The notes under the pieces were generated by a model. The model searched no databases, had not been told where the DNA came from, and was given only the letters and a program-made list of their open reading frames with translations. From Falsirhodobacter flavus (GTDB lineage Bacteria > Pseudomonadota > Alphaproteobacteria > Rhodobacterales > Rhodobacteraceae), in NCBI GenBank assembly GCA_029846755.1, contig JARWBI010000009.1:1-64000 (forward strand): a stretch of 64,000 bases of DNA. Direction: 5' to 3'. The position numbers and the translations under genes are program-made. Of the stretch, positions 1-9,105 are shown piece after piece. Position 1 is the first letter of the stretch. Each line of letters starts with the position of its first letter.

Positions 1-247
1 TCCTCATTCGAATCTCCTCAGCTCACGCTACGAGAAAATTCTACAACCGCATCCCCTTAACCATGGGGAGGATTACCGCTCGGCAAGACTGCTCTGCCAG
101 CAAGCTTCCCCTCACCCCGCAGCAGGTCGAGGGCGGGCAACAGGCGCTTGGCTGGGCGGCGATGGAATAGGGGCCGGACGCCGGCACCGCAATCAGTCCG
201 GGATGCAGGGTCCGTGCCGGTCGGGCGCCGAGTGGTCGATCCCTGCC
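1..247. other. Left-edge stretch without a convincing gene
   Basis: No reading frame here has the codon pattern of the neighbouring genes or a recognisable product. The stretch lies downstream of the small minus-strand gene that ends at 248, so it may hold that operon's 3' end. No convincing terminator or promoter was seen. Confidence 0.4.
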
Positions 248-484
248 CTATTCCCGCGCTGAAAAAGTGCCGCGATGGTCATCTGCTCTGGAAAGCAGTC
301 CCCGGTCGGCCAATATCCCGCTTTCCCGGATGACCAGCGCATGCGCGACGCCAAAGATGCGCGCGAAACTGCGGGCATCCTTGGCGATGCCAAGGTCCAG
401 TGCGCTCAGGATACCGGCAGCGAGGGGGCTCAGACCGTTCGCGATGTGCCGTTCCATTTCTTCGGCAAGTGCTGCTTCGGTCAT
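248..484 (-). CDS. Small uncharacterised protein coupled to the YdeP-like oxidoreductase
   Basis: A 78-residue protein whose ATG overlaps the stop codon of the oxidoreductase gene (ATGA at 484-481), so the two are probably translated together. It begins MTEAALAEEMERHIANGLSP and looks soluble and mostly helical, with an alanine- and leucine-rich middle and an acidic/basic C-terminus. No family is recognised and no function is claimed. The coupling suggests an accessory role for the molybdoenzyme, for example maturation or stability, but this is inference from position only. It could also be an unrelated small gene that shares the transcript. Confidence 0.55.
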   Translation of the reverse strand: MTEAALAEEMERHIANGLSPLAAGILSALDLGIAKDARSFARIFGVAHALVIRESGILADRGLLSRADDHRGTFSARE

Positions 485-2730
485 GGCTTGCGAAAGGCGA
501 CCGGGATGGATTTGGACGCGGGTGTGTCGCTTCCGATGCCGAACATGCTCAGCGGGACGAGGACGTTCAATTCAGGGTAATATCCGGCGACGCAGCCCTG
601 CGGCATGTCATGCGGCACCAGACGGAAGCCGAGCGCGACGCGTTCGACCCCGTCCTCCGCGGGACCGATGACATCCATCCGATCGCCCGGCGCGGCGCCC
701 ATCGCCTCCATATCCCGGGGGTTCATGAACACGACCTGCCGTTCGCCATAGACGCCGCGATAACGGTCATCCAGCCCGTAGATGGTGGTGTTGTATTGGT
801 CGTGCGAGCGGAAGGTCTGAAGCACGAAGCCCCCTTCCCCGCGCCCCTGCCATTCCGTCGCCTCGGGCAATGCATCGGCCGAGAAGGTCGCGCGCTGCGT
901 CGCCGTCCGCCATTCCCGTTCCGCCGCCGGATTGCGAAGCCAGAAGCCGCGCGGCTGGCGGACGCGGGTGTTGTATCCCTCGAACCCCGGCAGAACGCGG
1001 GCGATCATGTCGCGGATCAGGTCGTAATCGGCGGCCATCGCCTGCCAGTCGACGACATCGCTGCCCACCGTCGCGGCGGCGATCCCGGCGACGATGGCGA
1101 TTTCCGATTTCAGCGCCGCCGAGGCGGGCAGGTTGATGCCGCCCGATCCGTGGACCATGCTCATCGAATCTTCGACCGTGACGATCTGGCGGATGCCGGT
1201 GGGGGATTTGTCGATCTCGGTCCGGCCAAGGCAGGGCAGGATGAAGGATGCGCGGCCCGGAAGCAGGTGCGAATGGTTCAGCTTGGTCGCGACATGGACG
1301 GTCAGGTCCAGCCCCGACAGCGCGCGGGCGATCAGCGGGCTGTCGGGCGTGGCGCGGGCGAAGTTGCCGCCAAGGCCAACGAACGCGCGGGCCGATCCGT
1401 CCAGCATCGCGCCGATGGCAGCCAGCACGTTATGCCCTTCGCGCCGCGGCAGGGTCACGCCCAGTTCCCGCTCCATCGCGTCGATCAACGCTGCGGGGGC
1501 CTTTTCGTTGATGCCGACGGTGCGGTCCCCCTGCACGTTGGAATGGCCGCGCACGGGGCAGAGGCCCGCACCGGGGCGTCCGATATTCCCGCGCAGAAAC
1601 ATGAAATTGGCGATCTCTCGGATCGTTGCGACGGAATGGCGGTGCTGGGTGATGCCCATCGCCCATGTCGCGATCACGCTGCCCGCCTGCATATAGATGC
1701 GGGCGGCGGTCTCGATCTGCGCCCGTGTCAGGCCCGACTGATCCTCGATCTGCGGCCAATCCGTTGCCTCGACCGCCGCGCGCCAATCGTCGAAACCGTG
1801 GCAATGCCGTGCGATGAAGTCATGGTCGAGCGTGCCTTCCGCCAGCACCACCTTGGACATGCCGCGCACCGCCGCCATGTCGCCGCCAAGACGCGGCTGG
1901 AAGAAATCGGTCGAGGTCGGCTCGGACCCGCCCAGCAGCATCTCCACCTTGTTCTGCGGGTCGGCGAACCGCTGAAGCCCCTTCTCCTTCAGCGGGTTGA
2001 ACACCACGACCCGCGCGCCGCGTGCCGCCGCCTTGCGCAGATCGGCCAGCATCCGCGGATGGTTGGTGCCGGGGTTCTGGCCGAAGACGAAGATTGCGTC
2101 GGCCTTTTCGAAATCCTCCAGTTGGACGGTGCCTTTGCCGATGCCGATCGCATCGGTCAGCGCGACGCCGGACGCCTCGTGGCACATGTTGGAACAGTCG
2201 GGAAAGTTGTTGGTGCCGTAAAGCCGCACGAAGGTCTGATAGAGGAACGCCGCCTCGTTGCTGGCCCGGCCCGAGGTATAGAATTCGGCCTGATCCGGCT
2301 TCATCCCCCGCAGCGCCGCGCCGATTTCCGCGAAGGCGTCGTCCCAGTCGACCGGAAGGTAACGGTCGGTGGCGGCGTCATAGCGCATCGGATGCGTCAG
2401 GCGGCCCTGGTGTTCCAGATCGTGGTCGGTCCAGCCGCGCAGGTCCGTCACGGTATGAGCGGCGAAGAAATCGGGCGTCACGCGGGCCTTCGTCGCCTCC
2501 CACGCAACCGCCTTGACACCGTTCTCGCAGAACTCGAACGACGATCCGTGTTCGGGATCGCCCCACGCGCAACCGGGGCAGTCGAACCCGTCGGGCTGGT
2601 TCGCATGCAGCATCGCCCGCGCCCCGGCAAAGGGCTTGCCGGTCTTCAGCAATTGCTTGCCGCAGCTTTTGAGCGCGCCCCAGCCTCCGGCGGCTTTGGA
2701 TCCTGCGGCGATGAAGTCGTCCTTGGGCAT
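481..2730 (-). CDS. FdhF/YdeP-family molybdopterin-dependent oxidoreductase
   Basis: About 749 residues, close to E. coli YdeP (759). The N-terminus carries DFDCPGCAW-like spacing (Cys51 and Cys54), as expected for the family's iron-sulfur site. The molybdopterin-binding part shows the family stretches HRHSVATIREIANFMFLRG and CPVRGHSNVQGDRTVGI, and a molydopterin-dinucleotide-binding C-terminal domain follows. The start chosen is the ATG at 2730, giving MPKDDFIAAGSKAAGGWGAL; an upstream ATG at 2778 has no better ribosome site. The family is formate-dehydrogenase-like, but the substrate of most members is unknown; E. coli YdeP is linked to acid resistance. No signal peptide is seen, so it should be cytoplasmic. 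No fdhD maturation gene is present in the window. Confidence 0.9.
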   Translation of the reverse strand: MPKDDFIAAGSKAAGGWGALKSCGKQLLKTGKPFAGARAMLHANQPDGFDCPGCAWGDPEHGSSFEFCENGVKAVAWEATKARVTPDFFAAHTVTDLRGWTDHDLEHQGRLTHPMRYDAATDRYLPVDWDDAFAEIGAALRGMKPDQAEFYTSGRASNEAAFLYQTFVRLYGTNNFPDCSNMCHEASGVALTDAIGIGKGTVQLEDFEKADAIFVFGQNPGTNHPRMLADLRKAAARGARVVVFNPLKEKGLQRFADPQNKVEMLLGGSEPTSTDFFQPRLGGDMAAVRGMSKVVLAEGTLDHDFIARHCHGFDDWRAAVEATDWPQIEDQSGLTRAQIETAARIYMQAGSVIATWAMGITQHRHSVATIREIANFMFLRGNIGRPGAGLCPVRGHSNVQGDRTVGINEKAPAALIDAMERELGVTLPRREGHNVLAAIGAMLDGSARAFVGLGGNFARATPDSPLIARALSGLDLTVHVATKLNHSHLLPGRASFILPCLGRTEIDKSPTGIRQIVTVEDSMSMVHGSGGINLPASAALKSEIAIVAGIAAATVGSDVVDWQAMAADYDLIRDMIARVLPGFEGYNTRVRQPRGFWLRNPAAEREWRTATQRATFSADALPEATEWQGRGEGGFVLQTFRSHDQYNTTIYGLDDRYRGVYGERQVVFMNPRDMEAMGAAPGDRMDVIGPAEDGVERVALGFRLVPHDMPQGCVAGYYPELNVLVPLSMFGIGSDTPASKSIPVAFRKP

Positions 2731-2855
2731 ACGGCATATCCCGTTTCGGGCGGCCCTTTCAGGCCGCCGTGATTTCATGTGTACGGGAAGTGCTGCCGAA
2801 AGCCTTGGGGAGGTGGCTGCTTCCACTCGTTATCTGGCACCTGCGCGGGGCAGGA

Positions 2856-3944
2856 TCAATGCGCCCGTGCGGCAAAAGCGTGTGCGGATGCGGCATCCCA
2901 CTCGATCTGCGTCTGTGCGCCCGGTGCCAGTCCCGACGCCATCGGATGGCCGAAGGGCAGACGGATGCCCACCTCCTCGCCCCAGCTTGTCCGCGCAAGG
3001 ATCGAGGTCACGTTGCCAAGGAAGGTGATGTCGGCGATCGTCACCGGCAGGCTTGGACCCGCGCCGGGCTGCGGCACAAGACGGATGCGTTCGGGGCGCA
3101 GCATCAGTTCGGCGCGGCCCTTGGGATCGGCGCCGTGCAGCGGCACGCCGCGCACCTCGGTCCCGTCGGCAAAGCGCAGATCGGCGGTCCCGCCCGAGGC
3201 GCGGGTAAATTCCGCCGTCAGGAACGCGCTGTCGCCGACGAAATCGGCCACGAAATGCGACGCGGGGCTGTTATAGAGCTGCGGCCCGGTGCCGACCTGT
3301 TCGATCCGGCCCTTGTTGAACACCGCGATCCGGTCGGACAGGCGTAGCGCCTCCTCCTGGTCATGGGTGACATAAAGGATCGTGACGCCGGTTTCCTGAT
3401 GGATGCGGCGGATCTCGTGCTGGATCTCCTCGCGCAGCTTCTTGTCCAGCGCCGAGAGCGGCTCGTCCATCAGCAGGACGGGCGGGTCGTATACCAGCGC
3501 ACGGGCCAGCGCCACGCGCTGCTGCTGGCCGCCCGACATGTTGGCGGGCATCCGGTCCTCGAACCCCTGAAGCCGCGCCAGTTCAAGCGCGCGCTTCACG
3601 CGGCGCTGCACCTCGTCCGCAGGGGTGCGGCGCACGCGCAGGGGAAAGGCGACGTTCTCGCCCACGCTCAGATGCGGGAACAGGGTATAGCGTTGGAACA
3701 CCATCCCGATGTTGCGCTTGTGCGAGGGCGTCTTCAGCAGGGTCTTGCCGCGCAGCAGGATGTCGCCCGCCGTCGGCTCCTGAAAGCCGGCAAGGATATA
3801 GAGCGTCGTGCTTTTCCCCGAACCCGACGGGCCGAGGAAGGTCATGAACTCGCCCTCGGCGATCTTCAGTTCGACATGGTCGGTCGCCACGACATCGCCG
3901 AAGGTCTTGCGGATGCCGTTGATGTGCAGAAACGGGGTCGTCAT
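2856..3944 (-). CDS. ABC transporter ATP-binding protein, PotA type
   Basis: A 362-residue ATPase that powers import through the two permeases encoded just upstream. It has Walker A (GPSGSGKST), the signature [15 protein letters not shown], Walker B (VLLMDEPLSALD) and the switch His (YVTHDQEEA). The C-terminal third is a TOBE/MOP-like regulatory domain (AELMLRPERIRLV), as in spermidine/putrescine and iron importers. The start is the ATG at 3944, which overlaps the permease stop (ATGA), so it is last in the eight-gene operon that starts at 11397. PotA-like ATPases serve polyamines and other small cations; here the operon context points to the substrate of the monooxygenase pathway. Confidence 0.95.
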   Translation of the reverse strand: MTTPFLHINGIRKTFGDVVATDHVELKIAEGEFMTFLGPSGSGKSTTLYILAGFQEPTAGDILLRGKTLLKTPSHKRNIGMVFQRYTLFPHLSVGENVAFPLRVRRTPADEVQRRVKRALELARLQGFEDRMPANMSGGQQQRVALARALVYDPPVLLMDEPLSALDKKLREEIQHEIRRIHQETGVTILYVTHDQEEALRLSDRIAVFNKGRIEQVGTGPQLYNSPASHFVADFVGDSAFLTAEFTRASGGTADLRFADGTEVRGVPLHGADPKGRAELMLRPERIRLVPQPGAGPSLPVTIADITFLGNVTSILARTSWGEEVGIRLPFGHPMASGLAPGAQTQIEWDAASAHAFAARAH

Positions 3945-4741
3945 TGCTTTTTCCCTTTGCGGGTGAAGGCGGCAAGAACCATCAGCGCCACGGTCAGCGC
4001 GATAAGAAGGGTGGAGGCGGCGGCGATCACCGGCGACAGATCCTGCCGCAGCGTGCCCCAGACCTTGATGGGCAGGGTTTGCAGGCGCGGGCTGGCCATG
4101 AAGATCGCCAGAACCACCTCGTCCCACGAGATCAGGAAAGAAAAGATCGCGGCCGAGAACAGCCCGTGCTTGATCGACGGAAGCGTGACGCGCAGACGCG
4201 CCTCCCACGGGGATGCGCCGCACAGGATCGCGGCATCCTCGATGGATTTGTCGAACCCCTCCAGCGCGCCGGAAATCGCGATGATTGCAAAGGGCAGCGC
4301 GATGACCAGATGCGCCAGAACGAAGCCCACGAACGTCCCCGCGATTCCGAGCCACAGGAACGTGGCGTAAAGCGCAATGGCCAACACCACGACTGGCATC
4401 ACCATCGGCATCAGGAAGAACCCGCGCAGGAAGGCCCGCCCGCGGAACGTGCCGCGCACCAGCGCCATAGACGCCAGAAATCCAAGGATCACCGAAAGCA
4501 CCGCCACGACCGCCGCCACCTTGAACGAGGTGAAGGCAGCATCCAGCCAGCGGGGGTCGGAGAACAGCTCCTCATACCATTTCAGCGTCCAGCCTGGCGG
4601 CGGGAAGATCAGCCAGCGGCTGTCGCCGAAGGACAGCGCGATGATGAACAGGATCGGCAGCAGCAGGAACGCGGCCACCAAAGCGCAGACCGCGCCCAGC
4701 GCCCAGCGCCACCAGCCCAGCATGTGAAAGTTCAGAAGCAT
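3941..4741 (-). CDS. ABC transporter permease, PotC type
   Basis: A 266-residue inner-membrane subunit with about six hydrophobic segments and the EAA-loop region DAAILCGASPWEARLRVTLP that contacts the ATPase. It pairs with the permease encoded upstream to form the import channel. The ATG at 4741 overlaps the stop of the preceding permease gene (ATGA), and its own stop overlaps the ATPase start, so the three are translationally coupled. The sequence SFLISWDEVVLAIFM is typical of PotC-type permeases. Substrate cannot be read from the sequence. Confidence 0.93.
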   Translation of the reverse strand: MLLNFHMLGWWRWALGAVCALVAAFLLLPILFIIALSFGDSRWLIFPPPGWTLKWYEELFSDPRWLDAAFTSFKVAAVVAVLSVILGFLASMALVRGTFRGRAFLRGFFLMPMVMPVVVLAIALYATFLWLGIAGTFVGFVLAHLVIALPFAIIAISGALEGFDKSIEDAAILCGASPWEARLRVTLPSIKHGLFSAAIFSFLISWDEVVLAIFMASPRLQTLPIKVWGTLRQDLSPVIAAASTLLIALTVALMVLAAFTRKGKKQ

Positions 4742-5571
4742 CACTGCGCTCCTTTCGGCAGGCCGACCAGCCGGATCTGCAGGGCATAGAGCGCCAGCGT
4801 TGCAACCAGCAGCACGAAGGCCGCCGCGCCGCCAAGGCCCCAGTTCACCAGCGACTGCACCAGCTGCGCGATCAGTTCCGCCAGCATCATGTGCGACGTG
4901 CCGCCCAGAAGCGAGGGCGTGACGTAATAGCCAAGCGCCATGACGAAAACCATCAGCACCCCCGACGCGATCCCCGGCACGCACAGCGGCAGCAGAACCC
5001 GCCATAGCGCCTGCCACCGCGTCGCCCCGCAGAGCGAGGCCGCTTGCAGCACCGAGGCGTCGATCTGTCGGATCACGCCATAGATAGGCAGGATCATGAA
5101 GGGCAGCATGATATAGACCATCCCGATCGTGACCCCGATCAGGTTGTTGACCAATTCCAGCGGCGCGTCGGTGATGCCCAGCCCCATCAGGATCTGGTTC
5201 ACCAGCCCCGTGCGCTGTAGCAGCACCATCCACGCATAGGTCCGCGCCAGAAGGTTCGTCCACATCGACAGGATCACGATGGCGAAAAGCACCATCGACC
5301 AGCGCGGCGGCAGGATCACCAGCGCCCACGCCACCGGAAAGGCCAGCAGCAGGGTGATGACGGTGACGATTCCCGCCACCATGAAGGTGTTCAGGAACAC
5401 CTTGGCATAGGTCGCCGTGCCGAAAAGCGTGGCGTAATTCTGGAACCCGAGGCCGGGTTCGGTGACGGACCGCAGCAGCAGCCACATCACCGGCATCACG
5501 AAAAACGCCACCAGCAGTGCCAGCGCCGGAAGCGCGAAGCCGAAACCGCGACGTGCGGCTATCGCGGCCAT
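4741..5571 (-). CDS. ABC transporter permease, PotB type
   Basis: A 276-residue membrane protein with six predicted helices and an EAA loop (AASLCGATRWQALWRVLLP). The start is taken as the ATG at 5571, one base after the TGA of the binding-protein gene, giving MAAIAARRGFGFALPALALL. An in-frame start further upstream would overlap the binding-protein gene by about 100 bases and is less likely. It forms a heterodimer with the PotC-like subunit. The gene order binding protein, permease, permease, ATPase is the usual one for this transporter class. Confidence 0.92.
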   Translation of the reverse strand: MAAIAARRGFGFALPALALLVAFFVMPVMWLLLRSVTEPGLGFQNYATLFGTATYAKVFLNTFMVAGIVTVITLLLAFPVAWALVILPPRWSMVLFAIVILSMWTNLLARTYAWMVLLQRTGLVNQILMGLGITDAPLELVNNLIGVTIGMVYIMLPFMILPIYGVIRQIDASVLQAASLCGATRWQALWRVLLPLCVPGIASGVLMVFVMALGYYVTPSLLGGTSHMMLAELIAQLVQSLVNWGLGGAAAFVLLVATLALYALQIRLVGLPKGAQ

Positions 5572-5572
5572 C

Positions 5573-6571
5573 TCACTCGGCCTGCCATGCATACCAGCGG
5601 CTGCCGATCTCGTCGCGATGCTCGGCCCAATAGGCCATGTCGGCGTCGATCTGCGGCGCGCTTTGCGCATCGGGCAGGGTGGCGCGGATTTCAGGGTCCA
5701 TCAGGTCCGCGGCCTCAATATTGATCGGGGCGTAACCCGTCGCCGCCGCGAATTCGGCCTGACCGCGGGCGGATGTCGCCTCGGCGATGAAGGCCATCGC
5801 GGCATCCTTGTTCGCGGCACCCTTGGGCACCACCAGCGCGTCGGCGGCGGTGATGTTCTGGTCCCACGCGATGTTCACGTCCATGCCGTCGGCCTGAAGC
5901 GCGGCCAGCCGCCCGTTCCAGAAGATGCCCAAGGGCGCCTCGCCCGAGGCCAGAAGCTGCTGCGACTGCGCGCCCGAGGTCCACCAGATGATCTCGGATT
6001 TGATCGTGTCCAGTTTCGCAAATGCGCGGTCCAGATCCAGCGGGTAGAGCGCGTCGGGTGCCACGCCATCGGCCAGCAGCGCCGCTTCGATCACGCCGGG
6101 GGCGGACCATTTGTAGAAGGTGCGCTTGCCGGGAAATTTCTCGGTGTCGAACAGATCGGCATAGGTCTGTGGCGCTTCGGGAAACGCCGAAGGGTTCGAT
6201 CCCAGCACGAAGGAATAATAGAAACTGCCGACCGCGTATTCCGACACGAAACGCGGGTCGAGCTTGGATTTGTCGATCACGGCGAAGTCCAGCGGCTCCA
6301 GAAGCCCCTGCTGTCCGGCTTGAAGGGCATAGTCGAATTCGACGTCGACCACGTCCCATGTCGGGCTGCCCGCCTCGACCATCGCCTTCAGCTTGCCGTA
6401 GTCGGTGGGGCCGTCCTGCAGAACGCCGGTGCCCGAGGACTCGGCAAAGGGGTCGGCCCAGAATTCGGTCTGGGCGTCCTGCGTGGTGCCGCCCCAGCTG
6501 GTGAACACCATGTCCTGTGCCACCGCAGGCGCGGCAACCACAAGGGCTGCCGCGATCATTGCGTATTTCAT
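5573..6571 (-). CDS. Periplasmic substrate-binding protein, PotD-like
   Basis: A 332-residue protein with a clear Sec signal peptide (MKYAMIAAALVVAAPAVAQD, cleavage after AVA). The mature N-terminus VFTSWGGTTQDAQ is typical of the spermidine/putrescine-type (family 1) binding proteins. It captures the solute in the periplasm for the permeases downstream. The ribosome site and ATG at 6571 lie 24 bases after the aldehyde dehydrogenase stop, so the importer genes continue the catabolic operon. Aromatic residues expected to cage a quaternary or charged amine are frequent (for example EIIWWTSG and IFWNGRL), which would suit a betaine or polyamine, but the ligand is inferred. Confidence 0.9.
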   Translation of the reverse strand: MKYAMIAAALVVAAPAVAQDMVFTSWGGTTQDAQTEFWADPFAESSGTGVLQDGPTDYGKLKAMVEAGSPTWDVVDVEFDYALQAGQQGLLEPLDFAVIDKSKLDPRFVSEYAVGSFYYSFVLGSNPSAFPEAPQTYADLFDTEKFPGKRTFYKWSAPGVIEAALLADGVAPDALYPLDLDRAFAKLDTIKSEIIWWTSGAQSQQLLASGEAPLGIFWNGRLAALQADGMDVNIAWDQNITAADALVVPKGAANKDAAMAFIAEATSARGQAEFAAATGYAPINIEAADLMDPEIRATLPDAQSAPQIDADMAYWAEHRDEIGSRWYAWQAE

Positions 6572-6595
6572 GTCTTCCTCCCTGAATGCGCCTCC

Positions 6596-8062
6596 TCAGC
6601 GCATGATGAACGGATCCGGAATGGGTTCGTCCGACGTCCGCAGCCAGACGGTCTTGACTGCGGTGTAATCCAGCACCGCCGCGATGCCTCCTTCGCGGCC
6701 ATGCCCCGAAAGGCCGTGCCCGCCGAACGGGGCCATCGGCGATACGGCGCGATAGGTGTTGATCCAGACGATCCCCGCCTTGATGCGCCGCACCATCCGG
6801 TGCGCGCGGGCCAGATCGCGGGTGAATACCCCCGAGGCCAGCCCGTATTGCGTCGAATTGGCCAGCGCGACGGCGTCTTCTTCGGTGTCGAAGGCGATGA
6901 CCGACAGGACCGGGCCAAACAGCTCGGTCCCGACCGCAGGCGCATCTGGCACGGCGGAACAATCGAGGATCGTCGGCGGGTAATAGAACCCCTCCCCCTC
7001 CGGCGTCTTGCCGCCCGTCACCAGCGTCGCACCGGCCTCAACGGACGCAGCGACGACCTCCTCGATCTTGCTGCGTTGGCGGGCGGTGCAGAGGGGGCCG
7101 ACCTCGGTCGCCATGTCCTGCGGGGTGCCGATCTTCACCGCCTTCGCCTTTTCGGCGAGCAGGGCGAGGAAGCGGTCCTTCACCTCTGCCGCCACGATCA
7201 GGCGCGAGCCTGCGACGCAGCTTTGCCCCGTCGCGGCGAAGATGCCCGCGATCTGCGCGTTGGCCGCGCTTTCCAGATCGGCATCGGCAAAGACGATGAA
7301 CGGGGATTTCCCCCCCAGTTCCAGCGACGCCGAAGCGAGGTTTTCCGCCGAGTTGCGGATGACATGCCGCGCCGCATCCGGCCCGCCGGTGAAGGCGATG
7401 TGATCGACCAGCGGATGCGCGGTCAGGATCGCCCCGCAGCGCGGACCGAACCCCGTCAGGATGTTGACGACGCCCGCAGGAAACCCGGCTTCATGCACCA
7501 GTTTCGCAAATTCCAGAAGCGGCGCGGGGCCGTCTTCGGATGCCTTCACGACAATGGTGCATCCTGCCGCAAGCGCCGGGCCGATCTTCACCGCCGACAG
7601 GAAAAGCTGGCTGTTCCACGGCACGATCGCGGCGACGACGCCCTTCGGCTCGCGGCGCAGCCAGACCTCCATGTCGGGCTTGTCGATCGGCAGATGCGCG
7701 CCTTCGATCTTGTCCGCCAACCCAGCATAGTAACGGTAGTATTCCGCGACATAGGCGATCTGGGCCGACGTTTCGCGGATGATCTTGCCGGTATCGCGGG
7801 TTTCCAGTTCCGCCAGTCGCGGCGCGTGTTCGGCAATCAGGTCCGCCAGCCGATACAGCAGCTTGCCCCGCGCCGATGCCGTCAGCCCCGCCCATTCCGG
7901 CGCATCGAAGGCGCGGCGTGCGGCGCGAACGGCGCGGTCCACCTCCCCCTCGCGCGCCTCGGGCATTTCGGCCCAAGGCTGCGCGGTCGCGGGGTCGAGG
8001 CTCTGGAACGTCGCCTCGGCATCGCTGAACGTGCCGTCGATATACTGCTGGAACCGCTGCAT
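6596..8062 (-). CDS. NAD(P)-dependent aldehyde dehydrogenase
   Basis: A 488-residue class-1/2-type aldehyde dehydrogenase that oxidises an aldehyde to the acid. The catalytic cysteine is Cys282 in TGQSCVAGSR, the general base Glu248 is in SLELGGKSP, the oxyanion Asn is in VPWNSQ, and the coenzyme loop is FTGGPDA. The ATG at 8062 shares a base with the stop of the LLM gene (TGATG); a GTG three bases upstream would also work. Tight coupling to a flavin monooxygenase suggests that its substrate is the semialdehyde made by ring opening. That role is inferred by analogy with the trigonelline and pyridine pathways, where an aldehyde dehydrogenase follows the oxygenase. Confidence 0.93.
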   Translation of the reverse strand: MQRFQQYIDGTFSDAEATFQSLDPATAQPWAEMPEAREGEVDRAVRAARRAFDAPEWAGLTASARGKLLYRLADLIAEHAPRLAELETRDTGKIIRETSAQIAYVAEYYRYYAGLADKIEGAHLPIDKPDMEVWLRREPKGVVAAIVPWNSQLFLSAVKIGPALAAGCTIVVKASEDGPAPLLEFAKLVHEAGFPAGVVNILTGFGPRCGAILTAHPLVDHIAFTGGPDAARHVIRNSAENLASASLELGGKSPFIVFADADLESAANAQIAGIFAATGQSCVAGSRLIVAAEVKDRFLALLAEKAKAVKIGTPQDMATEVGPLCTARQRSKIEEVVAASVEAGATLVTGGKTPEGEGFYYPPTILDCSAVPDAPAVGTELFGPVLSVIAFDTEEDAVALANSTQYGLASGVFTRDLARAHRMVRRIKAGIVWINTYRAVSPMAPFGGHGLSGHGREGGIAAVLDYTAVKTVWLRTSDEPIPDPFIMR

Positions 8063-9105
8063 CACGCCTCCTTGAACGCGGGCATCACCTCGGCGATGAA
8101 CCGCTCCAGCGAGGCTTTCTTGCGTTCGAACGTCATGCCGGTGTCGATCCAGAACGAGAATTCGTCATATCCCAGATCCTCGTACGCCTTCAGGCGCGAG
8201 ATGACCTCGGGCGCTTCGCCGATGACGCAGCCCTGACGCATCTTGTCCGCGCCGTAATAGGTGTTCGCCGCGATTTCCTCGTCGGTCAGGGTCTGGATCA
8301 GGCCCTGTTCGATGGGGCGCTCGTTTTTGAACCATGCTCCGAAATAGTTGTAGAAGCGGTTCATTTCCTCGGCCCCGCGCTGGGCGTCGGCCTCGCTGTC
8401 CGCGACATAGGTGTGGCGCAGCAGCATGATCTTGGGGCGCGGGATGTCGGGGTGCTTTTCGCAGGCGGCGTTGAAGCGGTCCATCAAGCTGATGACTTCC
8501 TCGTCCGGCAGATGCAGCGGGGTCACCTGCACGTTGCAGCCATTGGCCACCGCGAATTCGTGGCTGTTGGGATCGCGCGCCGCGACCCAGATCGGCGGGT
8601 GCGGTTTCTGCACCGGCATCGGCGCCGATGTGGTCTTGGGAAACTGCCAGAACTGGCCTTCGTGGGTGTAATCGCCCTTCCACAGCCCCTGGATCGCGGG
8701 GATCAGCTCGCGCATCTTCTGGCCCGCGTCCCACGCGGTCAGGCCAGGCTCCAGCCGTTCGTATTCGAAATTGTAGGCCCCGCGCGCGATGCCGATATCC
8801 AGCCGACCCTGCGTGACCAGATCGGTCATCGCGGCTTCGCCCGCCAGTTTGATCGGGTGCCAGAACGGCGCAACCACGGTGCCGGTGCCAAGGCGCACGT
8901 TCTTCGTGCGCCGCGCGATGTCGACAAGGTTGATGAACGGGTTCGGCGCGATGGTGAAGTTCATCCCATGATGCTCGCCCGTCCAGATCGCGTGCATCCC
9001 GCCTTCGTCGGCGATCTTGCACAGCTCGATCATCTGTTCATAAAGCGCGGCCTGATCCTCGGCGGGATCGGTGCGCTCCATGTGGATGAAAAGCGAAAAC
9101 TTCAT
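8062..9105 (-). CDS. LLM-class flavin-dependent monooxygenase
   Basis: A 347-residue luciferase-like monooxygenase beginning MKFSLFIHMERTDP. Family hallmarks include the conserved WTGEHHG near residue 42, NPFINLVDIARRTKNVRLGTGTVV, and the TDLVTQGRLDIGIARG strand. Such enzymes use reduced FMN supplied by a separate reductase to insert oxygen, often cleaving C-N bonds or opening N-heterocycles. The reductase is probably the fusion protein encoded just upstream; the ATG at 9105 overlaps that gene's stop (ATGA). I infer that it performs the committed oxidation of the imported compound. Other LLM substrates such as alkanesulfonates or nitriles cannot be excluded from sequence alone. Confidence 0.92.
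   Translation of the reverse strand: MKFSLFIHMERTDPAEDQAALYEQMIELCKIADEGGMHAIWTGEHHGMNFTIAPNPFINLVDIARRTKNVRLGTGTVVAPFWHPIKLAGEAAMTDLVTQGRLDIGIARGAYNFEYERLEPGLTAWDAGQKMRELIPAIQGLWKGDYTHEGQFWQFPKTTSAPMPVQKPHPPIWVAARDPNSHEFAVANGCNVQVTPLHLPDEEVISLMDRFNAACEKHPDIPRPKIMLLRHTYVADSEADAQRGAEEMNRFYNYFGAWFKNERPIEQGLIQTLTDEEIAANTYYGADKMRQGCVIGEAPEVISRLKAYEDLGYDEFSFWIDTGMTFERKKASLERFIAEVMPAFKEA

Noticed and set aside
400-2772. A 790-codon open frame on the plus strand across the YdeP-like gene
   Set aside because: It is the mirror of a clearly recognisable molybdoenzyme. The translation is rich in Arg, Gly and His with no family features; long antisense frames are expected in DNA of such high G+C.
5462-8236. 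A 924-codon open frame on the plus strand opposite the binding protein and aldehyde dehydrogenase
   Set aside because: The minus strand carries complete enzymes with catalytic residues. The plus-strand translation is Arg/His-rich and has no motif.
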